A DNA stretch of 64,000 bases. Origin: Verrucomicrobiota bacterium (GTDB lineage Bacteria > Verrucomicrobiota > Verrucomicrobiia > Opitutales > Opitutaceae). The notes beneath the pieces were generated by a model, which was given only the letters and a program-made list of their open reading frames with translations, did no database searches and was not told the origin of the DNA. Below, piece by piece: positions 1 to 6,229 of the stretch (the first letter of the stretch is position 1; the number at the start of each line of letters is the position of its first letter). The stretch lies in assembly GCA_016235555.1 (NCBI GenBank), contig JACRKC010000021.1, positions 21,069 through 85,068 of the forward strand. Reading direction: 5' to 3'. Made by a program: the position numbers and the translations under genes.

Positions 1-114
1 GACGACACGCTCAACAGCGACAACCACAAGTGGTTCCTCGGCAAGATGGACGCCGCCGAGAAGACCCGCCGCGAACAACAGGTGAAGGAATTCCAGCAAC
101 GCTACTCGAAGTAG
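1..114 (+). CDS. C-terminal fragment of an unidentified protein
   Basis: An open frame enters from the left edge in frame 1 and ends at TAG 112-114. The visible 37 residues are hydrophilic and rich in K, R, E and Q, ending in QRYSK. It lies 10 bases upstream of napD in the same direction, so it is probably another gene of the nap operon. Too little is visible to name it and no heme or Fe-S motif lies in the visible part. Confidence 0.6.
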   Translation, partial: DDTLNSDNHKWFLGKMDAAEKTRREQQVKEFQQRYSK

Positions 115-124
115 CGCGCCCGCC

Positions 125-397
125 GTGCCCATCTCCTCCTACGTTCTCCGTTGCGCACCGCAGGATCAGCCTGCGGTGCGCCGCGCTTTGACCAAACTCG
201 ACGGTGTGACCGCCGGCGAGTCCACCGACGCCGGCCTCCCGGTCGTCGCCGACACCGCCACGACGCGCGCCGCGGAAGAACTGGGCGAGCGCCTGCAACA
301 AGTGCCCGGCGTGAAGTCCGCCGTGCTCGTCTACCATAACTTCGAGGACGTCGCGGACGAAGTCGCGCCGCTGCCGAAGAGTTTCCGCACGAACTGA
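125..397 (+). CDS. napD: NapD, chaperone for periplasmic nitrate reductase
   Basis: A 90-residue protein starting at GTG 125. NapD proteins are small ferredoxin-like-fold cytoplasmic chaperones that bind the Tat signal of NapA and hold back its export until the Mo cofactor is loaded. The N-terminal pattern MPISSYVLRC followed by an alternating helix/strand profile, the length, and the position just upstream of napA support the call. It is separated from napA by 191 bases holding a palindromic element. The GTG start is inferred from the family's usual N-terminus; no strong ribosome-binding site is seen. Confidence 0.8.
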   Translation: MPISSYVLRCAPQDQPAVRRALTKLDGVTAGESTDAGLPVVADTATTRAAEELGERLQQVPGVKSAVLVYHNFEDVADEVAPLPKSFRTN

Positions 398-450
398 TCC
401 GTTTGGAGGCCGTCATGCACTTTTATCCGAAAAGACGAACGGACTCCGCG

Positions 451-520
451 GTAGGGCAGGTCTGTGACCTGCCCTCTTACGCCATGAGTGTTCGCCGGGC
501 AGGTCACAGACCTGCCCTAC
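451..520. repeat. REP/BIME-like palindrome, 'gggcaggtctgtgacctgccc' family
   Basis: Starts with GTAG (451) and ends with CTAC (520). The two arms each contain a GGCAGGTC/GACCTGCC inner palindrome and are inverted copies of each other around a 20-base centre. It lies between napD and napA. Relatives lie at 4273-4438, 24576-24643 and about 63703. Confidence 0.85.
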
Positions 521-588
521 TCCCAGCCAGCACCCAGCTCAGAGTTCATCACAGGCTCTAGCCCCCTCCGCCCAACCCCCGATTGACC

Positions 589-2946
589 ATGCAAACGAAC
601 CGTCGTGAATTTCTGAGACAGGCTGCGCTCGCCTTTGCCTCGAGCGTGCTGGCCGGCGCGCTGCCCCGCAACCTGGGTGCCGCCACCGCCGAGGGCGCCG
701 ATGGACTCGTCTGGCACAAGGCGCCGTGCCGTTTCTGCGGCACCGGCTGCGGCGTGATGGTGGGCGTGAAGGACGGCCGCGTCGTCGCCGTGCAAGGCGA
801 CTTGGAGGCGCCCGTCAACCGCGGCCTGCTCTGCGCCAAGGGCTATCACGCCGGCGTCGCGCTCTACGGCAAGGACCGCCTCACCACGCCACTCATCCGC
901 AAGGGCGGCAAGCTCACGCCAGTCTCGTGGGACGAGGCGATCGACACGATCGCGAAGGAGGTCATGCGGAGCCCGGCCACGTTTGCCTTCTACGGCTCGG
1001 GCCAGTGGACGATTTGCGAGGGCTACGTCGCGATGAAGTTCATGAAGGGCGGCCTGGGTAACAATCACGTCGATCCCAACGCCCGGCTCTGCATGGCCAG
1101 CGCCGTCACCGGCATGATTTCCACCTACGGCGTGGACGAACCCAGCGGCTGCTACGACGACTTCGATGTGGCGGACACCTTCATCCTCTGGGGTAACAAC
1201 CCCGCCGAGATGCATCCCGTGCTCTGGTCCCGCATCATCGACCGCCGCGCCAAGGGCCAGAAGGTCGAGGTCATCGACATGGGCACGCGTCGCACGCGCA
1301 GCACCGAGGAGGCGGACCATTACCTCGAGTTCATCCCGCAGGGCGACCTCGCCATTGCCAACGGCATCTGCCACCTGCTCGTCAAGTCCGGCCGCTACGA
1401 CAAGGCCTGGGTCGCCAAGCACTGCAACTTCCGCAAAGGCGGCGACGCCGACGGCGAGGCGATGACGTTCGAGGAGTATGCCAAGTGGCTCGAAACCTAC
1501 ACGCCCGAGTTCGTCCAGAAGGTCGCCGGCATCCGCCCCGCGCAGCTCCAGTTGCTCGCCGATCGCTTCGCCGAGCCGAACCGGAAGATCGTTTCGCTCT
1601 GGTGCATGGGCATGAACCAGCACACGCGCGGCACATGGATCAACAACCTCGTCTACAACGTCCATTTTCTCAGCGGCAAGTTCGGCAAGCCCGGCAGCAC
1701 GGCGTTTTCGCTCACCGGCCAGCCGAGCGCGTGCGGCACCTGCCGCGAAGTCGGCACGCTCGGCCACGCGCTGCCCGGCGGCCGCCTTGTCGCCAACGAG
1801 GACCACCGCAAGCAATGCGAGGAACTCTGGAAGCTCCCCGCCGGCCGCATCAACGCGAAGCCCGGCCACCACGCCGTCGCGATGTTCGACGCGCTGCAAA
1901 AGGGCGAGCTCACCGGCTGCTGGGTGCAGGTGACGAATCCCGCGCAGACGATGCCGAACCTCAACGGCCTCACGAGCAAACTGAAGGAGCGCTTCCTCGT
2001 CGTCTCGGACATCTATCCCACCGTCACCACCGACCAGGCCACGGTCGTGCTCCCCAGCGCGATGTGGGTCGAGAAGAACGGCATGTTCGGCAACAGCGAG
2101 CGCCGCACGCAGCAGTGGTTCAAGCTCATCAACGCGCCCGGCGACGCCCGCGACGACGTGTGGCAGACCATCGCCGTCGCGCGGAAGTGCTACGAACTCG
2201 GCCACCCCGGCATGAAGGACAAAAACGGGGACTTCCTCTTCACGTTCAAGGACGCGGCGGGCAAGGTGATCGAGCTGTGGAAGTGGGACGTGTTCAAAAA
2301 CGCGAACGCCGACCAGCTGCTCTTCACCGAGTATCGCGAGTTCACGATGATGAAGAAATACTTCGTGGCGCCCTACGAGGAACTCGTGAAGGCCCGCGGG
2401 ATGCGCTGGCCCGTCGTGCAGGACAAGGCCACGGGCGTCTGGCGCGAGACCCCGCGCCGTTTCGTCGAGGGCGAGGATCCGTTCGTCGAGCCGGGCCGCG
2501 GCGTGGATTTCTACTGGGGCAAGCTCAAGGATCACAAAGCGCTCATCTGGGCGCGGCCCTACGAGGCGCCGCCCGAGGTGCCGGACAAGGAGTATCCGTT
2601 CTGGCTCTGCACCGGCCGCGTGCTTGAGCACTGGCACACGGGCACGATGACGCGCCGCGTGCCGCAGCTGCACCGCGCGATGCCGAAGTCCTACGTGGAG
2701 CTGAATCCCGAGGACGCCGCGCGGCTCAACATCTCGACCGGCGACCAGTTGAAGATCAAATCGCGGCGCGGCGAACTGAAGCTGCCGGCGTGGATCAACG
2801 GCCGCTCGACGCCGGCCCGCGGCTCGGTGTTCGTGCCGTTCTTCGCCGAGGAATCGCTCATCAACCTCGTCACGCTCGAGGCGCACTGCCCGATCTCGAA
2901 GGAGCCGGACTACAAGAAGTGCGCCGTGAGCATCGCCAAGGCCTGA
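589..2946 (+). CDS. napA: NapA, catalytic subunit of periplasmic nitrate reductase
   Basis: A 785-residue molybdopterin oxidoreductase that reduces nitrate to nitrite in the periplasm. ATG 589 is preferred over an in-frame TTG at 583 because it leads directly into a Tat signal (NRREFLRQAALAFASS). The 4Fe-4S motif is C47-x2-C50-x3-C54-x27-C82, typical of NapA. The Mo-ligand cysteine lies in RLCMASAV, about residue 168. The middle carries MGD-binding regions and the C-terminus ends in a molydopterin-dinucleotide-binding domain. Length is slightly below the usual ~830. It forms a tight pair with napB (10-base gap) and its chaperone NapD is upstream. Confidence 0.96.
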   Translation: MQTNRREFLRQAALAFASSVLAGALPRNLGAATAEGADGLVWHKAPCRFCGTGCGVMVGVKDGRVVAVQGDLEAPVNRGLLCAKGYHAGVALYGKDRLTTPLIRKGGKLTPVSWDEAIDTIAKEVMRSPATFAFYGSGQWTICEGYVAMKFMKGGLGNNHVDPNARLCMASAVTGMISTYGVDEPSGCYDDFDVADTFILWGNNPAEMHPVLWSRIIDRRAKGQKVEVIDMGTRRTRSTEEADHYLEFIPQGDLAIANGICHLLVKSGRYDKAWVAKHCNFRKGGDADGEAMTFEEYAKWLETYTPEFVQKVAGIRPAQLQLLADRFAEPNRKIVSLWCMGMNQHTRGTWINNLVYNVHFLSGKFGKPGSTAFSLTGQPSACGTCREVGTLGHALPGGRLVANEDHRKQCEELWKLPAGRINAKPGHHAVAMFDALQKGELTGCWVQVTNPAQTMPNLNGLTSKLKERFLVVSDIYPTVTTDQATVVLPSAMWVEKNGMFGNSERRTQQWFKLINAPGDARDDVWQTIAVARKCYELGHPGMKDKNGDFLFTFKDAAGKVIELWKWDVFKNANADQLLFTEYREFTMMKKYFVAPYEELVKARGMRWPVVQDKATGVWRETPRRFVEGEDPFVEPGRGVDFYWGKLKDHKALIWARPYEAPPEVPDKEYPFWLCTGRVLEHWHTGTMTRRVPQLHRAMPKSYVELNPEDAARLNISTGDQLKIKSRRGELKLPAWINGRSTPARGSVFVPFFAEESLINLVTLEAHCPISKEPDYKKCAVSIAKA

Positions 2947-2951
2947 GGAGG
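2947..2951 (+). promoter_or_regulatory. Strong ribosome-binding site of napB
   Basis: GGAGG follows the napA stop directly and lies 5 bases before the napB ATG, supporting translation from a shared napAB transcript. Confidence 0.75.
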
Positions 2952-2956
2952 TCCCC

Positions 2957-3583
2957 ATGAAACTCCGCACCCTCCCGCTCCTGCTCGCCGCGCTCGCGGC
3001 GGCGGGGCTGACGCGGTTCTCGGCGGCCGAGAAACCCGCCGCCGCGCCGGCCAGTCCGCCGTTCCAAAACGAGCCGCGCAGCTTCGCCCAACCGATCCGC
3101 GAGACGCCCGTCGGTTCCTCCAGCCGTCTCGGCGATCGCGCCTTCCTCGGCGCGCCGCCGCCGATGCCGCACACCTTCGCCGGCGATCGCGACGGACGTT
3201 ACTGCATGGAATGCCACGCGCGCGTGGCGCGCATCGAGAAACGCCAGAGTGCCATCGCGCCGGTGCCGCACGCGGAGTTTTCGCAGTGCCAGCAATGCCA
3301 CGTCTCCGGCGTGAACAAGACCCTCGCGCCGTTCCGCGAAAACGCGTTCGTCGGCCTCGACCTGCCGGGCAAGGGCACGCGCGCCCACGCGTATGCGCCG
3401 CCCACGATCCCGCACAAGACGTTCATGCGCGACAACTGTCAGTCGTGCCACGGCCCGATGGGCAAGCAGCGCATCGCCTCGCCGCACCCGTGGCGCAGCC
3501 AGTGCCAGCAATGCCACGTGCCCGACGCCGCGAAGAACTACGACCGGCCGCTGCCGTGGGAGAAATTGGGCGGCAACCTGTAG
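2957..3583 (+). CDS. napB: NapB-like cytochrome c subunit with four heme sites
   Basis: A 208-residue exported c-type cytochrome that should pass electrons to NapA. It has a signal peptide (about residues 1-23) and four CxxCH heme motifs: C83MECH, C111QQCH, C161QSCH and C183QQCH. Classical NapB is about 150 residues with two hemes. Here both halves show the NapB pattern 'PPxxPH...CxxCH...PH...CxxCHV', so the protein looks like an internal duplication. The start ATG 2957 has a strong GGAGG site and follows napA by 10 bases. Function as the Nap electron-transfer subunit is inferred from position and motifs; the tetraheme architecture is seen directly. Confidence 0.85.
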   Translation: MKLRTLPLLLAALAAAGLTRFSAAEKPAAAPASPPFQNEPRSFAQPIRETPVGSSSRLGDRAFLGAPPPMPHTFAGDRDGRYCMECHARVARIEKRQSAIAPVPHAEFSQCQQCHVSGVNKTLAPFRENAFVGLDLPGKGTRAHAYAPPTIPHKTFMRDNCQSCHGPMGKQRIASPHPWRSQCQQCHVPDAAKNYDRPLPWEKLGGNL

Positions 3584-3616
3584 CGCCGGTCATGCAGAAG
3601 AAATCAGCGATGCGTT

Positions 3617-3686
3617 GTAGCAGCCGAGGTGACGAGGCTGGCGGATACAATGCACCGTGCCCCGGCCTCCTCACGTCGGCCGCTAC
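3617..3686. repeat. 70-bp GTAG/CTAC palindrome, 'ccgaggtgacgagg' family
   Basis: Begins with GTAG (3617) and ends with CTAC (3686). Left arm GTAGCAGCCGAGGTGACGAG and right arm CCTCACGTCGGCCGCTAC are near inverted copies. Other members of the same 70-bp length lie at 17393, 25894, 27193 and 30056. Confidence 0.85.
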
Positions 3687-3718
3687 GAGCGACGGCATGG
3701 TTCCGATTTAGAGCCACC

Positions 3719-4276
3719 ATGAGCGCCACCGACTTCCTCGCTGAACTCCGCCAGATGTCCGGGGCCGAGCTCGAGCAGCTCGGCCAGCAGAGTCTGCGCG
3801 AGCACGTGGTCGCGCAGGCGCAGGTCGCACGGGGCAAACACGCGCCCTTCATGGGCCACCAGCTCGACGCGCTGCTGCGCGATCCCGAGTGCCTGCGGCA
3901 TCCGGTGCGGCTCGTGTTCGAGTTCGGCGAGATGGCCCTGCACCAGTTCGGCCAGCCCGACATCGACTGGCGCAACACCGCCGAGGATGGCCGGGTGCTC
4001 TACCTGCGTCCGATGCTGCGCGAGCGCCCGGAGCAGGTGTTGCTCGCCGTCGCCTATCTGATCCCGCTCGTGAACTACGGCGACGTCGTCACCGACGACG
4101 TGTGCATCGCCTACGGCGCGGCGCTGCTCGGGCTGGAGCCGGCTGATTTCTACGCGCGCATCTGCGCGCTCGCCGACGAGGTTGGCGCCGAGGTGCGCAC
4201 GGCGGGTGCGAATGACGACGAGCCGCTGCGCCCCGCCGCGCCCATGCGGATCGAGTCCTGCGGCTGCGGCGAGTAG
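3719..4276 (+). CDS. Unknown protein next to nap genes, C-terminal CGCG motif
   Basis: A 185-residue soluble protein of unrecognised family. ATG 3719 is chosen because the longer in-frame extension to 3629 runs through a palindromic repeat. It is acidic and predominantly helical by composition, has no signal peptide or membrane segment, and ends in SCGCGE, a cysteine pair that could bind metal. It follows napB in the same direction across a repeat-filled gap, so a role in nitrate respiration or cofactor handling is possible but only by position. Its TAG stop (4274-4276) is part of the GTAG foot of the next palindrome. Confidence 0.7.
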   Translation: MSATDFLAELRQMSGAELEQLGQQSLREHVVAQAQVARGKHAPFMGHQLDALLRDPECLRHPVRLVFEFGEMALHQFGQPDIDWRNTAEDGRVLYLRPMLRERPEQVLLAVAYLIPLVNYGDVVTDDVCIAYGAALLGLEPADFYARICALADEVGAEVRTAGANDDEPLRPAAPMRIESCGCGE

Positions 4277-4438
4277 GGCGGGTCTGTGACCCGCCCCCGA
4301 ACGGAAAATAGCTCTGATCGCCGATGGCACGGCGGAGCCTGGATCCATGCTCGCGGCGCGGACTCGCGCCGTGTTCAGCCGTGGAATCCGTGGTGGAAAT
4401 TTGGGACGATCGATGGGCGGGTCACAGACCCGCCCTAC
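4273..4438. repeat. BIME-like inverted repeat between convergent genes
   Basis: Left arm GTAGGGCGGGTCTGTGACCC at 4273 and right arm GGGTCACAGACCCGCCCTAC ending at 4438, with about 120 bases between. GTAG on each side supplies the TAG stop codon of the flanking convergent genes (4274-4276 on + and 4435-4437 on -). Same family as 451-520. Confidence 0.85.
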
Positions 4439-5595
4439 TTGGCGCCGGTCTCGTTCCAGTAGATGACGACGTTCTTCGTCGCGCGGCCGGCGGCGATGAC
4501 GTCGAGGCGGCCGTCGCCGTTGAGGTCGGCGAGCTTCAGGTCTTCGCAAGCCATCGTGTTGTCGTCGATCAGCGCGTGCATGGTCCACGCGGAGCCGTCG
4601 GGCTTGGTCGCGGCGTAGAGCTTGAGGCCGACTTTGTCGCCGGGCTTGTTCCCGCGCCAGCCGACGACGATTTGGTCGGAGCCGACGCCGAGCAAATCGC
4701 CGGTGGCGAGGGCGTGGCCTTGGAGGAGGGATTCGTCGAGGACGGTGCGTTTCGAAGTGTGCAGGATGTCACTGCCGTAGTGGACGAGCTGATTGCCGTG
4801 CATCGGCTCAATGGTCACAGTAAACTTGCTGCGGTCTGGCGCGCGGCCCGCTCGGACTTCGCCAGCCGGCGCTGTGGTGACGGGGCCTACGAGAGAGTGA
4901 TTCCAATCAGAATCGTGAATCGTGATGCGTTTTATTCCCTCCTGCGTTGCCACGAGCGCCTCAGGGAACCGCACAACTTCGAAGTTGTGCGTCGCATGGA
5001 CAGCCGTTGTTTCATCGAAAATCGAGAAAGGCTGGTTACTTTCTTTCCAAGGCCAGTCGTAGCCAAGAAACTTCACGCCCTCGCCAGCGTTGTTCTTGTT
5101 GCCTCGACCGTGAAGCGGGAGGACCGCGAGGAACCATTTTTGGTTTCTGCGTTGCATCCAGTGCATCCGATGCGTCGTCGGCTCATGGGGGAGGCGAACA
5201 GGTGTCCACCGCTGCGTGCGATCGGCGGGGGCTTCGAGGAGGAAGATGGCGCCGCTGTTCACGGTGTCGCCCGGGTTCCATTCGGCACCGACGGCGACTT
5301 CGCATTTGCCGTCGCCGTCGAGGTCGCGGGCGGCGATGCACACGTTGTCCTTCGGCGTGAGGTTCTCGGCCATCACGAACTTTTCCCACGTCGGGTTGCG
5401 ATACCACACGATCTGTTTCGCGTCGGCCAACAGGATGTCGGCCTTGCCGTCGCCATCGACGTCGGCGACCGCGAGACCGTAGCCGATTTGGATTTTCGGG
5501 TCGATGGTCTGGGGGCGGACGCGGAGGGCGGGGAGATCGGCGGCGAAGGCGGACGACGTGCCGGCGAGCACGGCGAGGAGGGCGCGGAGCTTCAT
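4435..5595 (-). CDS. Exported FG-GAP/VCBS repeat protein
   Basis: A 386-residue exported protein starting at ATG 5593-5595 with a signal peptide (MKLRALLAVLAGTSSAFAA). At least three calcium-loop repeats of the DVDGDGKAD / DLDGDGKCE / DLNGDGRLD type identify a beta-propeller of the FG-GAP/VCBS class, common in secreted Verrucomicrobia and Planctomycetes proteins. A longer frame to 5655 runs into a palindrome and is rejected. The middle third (about 4810-5160 on the DNA) is visibly less GC-rich than the ends. No enzymatic motif is seen; ligand unknown. Confidence 0.85.
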   Translation of the reverse strand: MKLRALLAVLAGTSSAFAADLPALRVRPQTIDPKIQIGYGLAVADVDGDGKADILLADAKQIVWYRNPTWEKFVMAENLTPKDNVCIAARDLDGDGKCEVAVGAEWNPGDTVNSGAIFLLEAPADRTQRWTPVRLPHEPTTHRMHWMQRRNQKWFLAVLPLHGRGNKNNAGEGVKFLGYDWPWKESNQPFSIFDETTAVHATHNFEVVRFPEALVATQEGIKRITIHDSDWNHSLVGPVTTAPAGEVRAGRAPDRSKFTVTIEPMHGNQLVHYGSDILHTSKRTVLDESLLQGHALATGDLLGVGSDQIVVGWRGNKPGDKVGLKLYAATKPDGSAWTMHALIDDNTMACEDLKLADLNGDGRLDVIAAGRATKNVVIYWNETGAK

Positions 5596-5616
5596 GGGAG
5601 TGGGGTGGCGGAGTTC

Positions 5617-5675
5617 GTAGCCGCGAGCGTGAGCGAGTGGAACTCCGAAATCCACTCACTCACGCTCGCGGCTAC
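5617..5675. repeat. GTAG/CTAC palindrome, 'gccgcgagcgtgagcgagtgg' family
   Basis: GTAGCCGCGAGCGTGAGCGA at 5617 and its near-perfect inverse ending in CTAC 5675, a 59-base hairpin with a short loop. A decayed relative lies at 58977-59034. Confidence 0.85.
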
Positions 5676-5708
5676 ATGGGGCGGGCGGAATGAGGGAGCC
5701 GCGCAGTG

Positions 5709-5861
5709 GGGGCGCATCTCAGTTTTCTGCGAAGTGCGCGCCAGAGGGTGGGTCGGGTGCTCCGCGCACGGCCAGTTGACTTCAGTTTTCACCCGCCCTT
5801 GGCCGCCCGCGGAGCGGCCGGCCCACCTTTCGCCTCGCGGCAAGAAAGTGAGATGCGCCCG
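5709..5861. repeat. Long palindrome with GGGGCGCATCTCA ends and nested inner hairpin
   Basis: Outer arms: GGGGCGCATCTCAGTTTTCT at 5709 and GCAAGAAAGTGAGATGCGCC ending near 5861. Inside lies a second palindrome built on GTGGGTCGGGTGCTCCGCG and CGCGGAGCGGCCGGCCCAC. The same outer frame occurs at 14292 and 31041 with different or shared inner parts. Confidence 0.8.
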
Positions 5862-5864
5862 GCT

Positions 5865-5933
5865 GTAGCGGCGGTCTGCGACCGCCGTCGAGGCACCAAG
5901 GGTCTGCGTCCGGCGGTCATAGACCGCCGCTAC
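5865..5933. repeat. 69-bp GTAG/CTAC palindrome, 'cggcggtctatgaccgcc' family
   Basis: GTAGCGGCGGTCTGCGACCG at 5865, CGGTCATAGACCGCCGCTAC ending 5933. A second 69-bp copy is at 37811-37879; similarity continues about 40 bases downstream of both (aaccaaggcat...). Confidence 0.85.
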
Positions 5934-5970
5934 AACCAAGGCATTCAGATTTTTGACCTCGCTTCCTGTT

Positions 5971-6078
5971 ATACCAACGTCCCGCAGCTTTCAGACTTTC
6001 CGTTGTAGGCCCGCCCGCTGGGCGGGCAGTCCGGCCACCGGCCGGGCCTACAGTCCAAAATCAAGGTGACGTTGGTAT
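5971..6078. repeat. Nested element: ATACCAACGTC arms around a GTAG/CTAC hairpin
   Basis: Outer arms ATACCAACGTC (5971-5981) and GACGTTGGTAT (6068-6078) enclose a GTAGGCCCGCCC...GGGCCTAC hairpin (6005-6051). The same design is at 34195-34304 and, decayed, around 17579-17690. Confidence 0.8.
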
Positions 6079-6131
6079 TACACCCGGCGCTCGCGGTGAC
6101 ATGGGCGGACGGCATGAGGGAGTCGCGCAGT

Positions 6132-6221
6132 GGGGTGGAGCGCGTTGACCTCAACGCGCGTGGTGGGGAGACGATCGCGCGATTCGCCTGACCAACGCGT
6201 TGGGTCAACGCGTTCCACCCC
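6132..6221. repeat. Palindrome with GGGGTGGAGCGCGTTGACC arms
   Basis: Left arm at 6132-6150 and right arm GGTCAACGCGTTCCACCCC at 6203-6221, with few mismatches. A second member, carrying another hairpin inside, is at 25991-26112. It abuts the 3' end of the TonB receptor gene (stop 6230). Confidence 0.75.
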
Positions 6222-6229
6222 GGAGGAAC

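Larger units (their letters stand above)
5596..6229. other. Gene-free spacer packed with palindromic repeats
   Basis: No gene is supported here. The 634 bases between an FG-GAP gene and a TonB receptor gene hold at least five separate palindromes (5617, 5709, 5865, 5971 and 6132), annotated separately. A 50-base stretch near 5661-5711 (cgctcgcgg...gcgcagtgggg) is repeated directly near 6088-6134. Confidence 0.8.

Noticed and set aside
517..3174. Long antisense open frame opposite napA (and similar ones opposite 6230-9721, 42001-44844 and 49529-55675)
   Set aside because: High-GC codon use leaves the antisense frames stop-poor. Their translations are low-complexity R/A/G/V-rich, lack family motifs, and mirror the real genes codon by codon.
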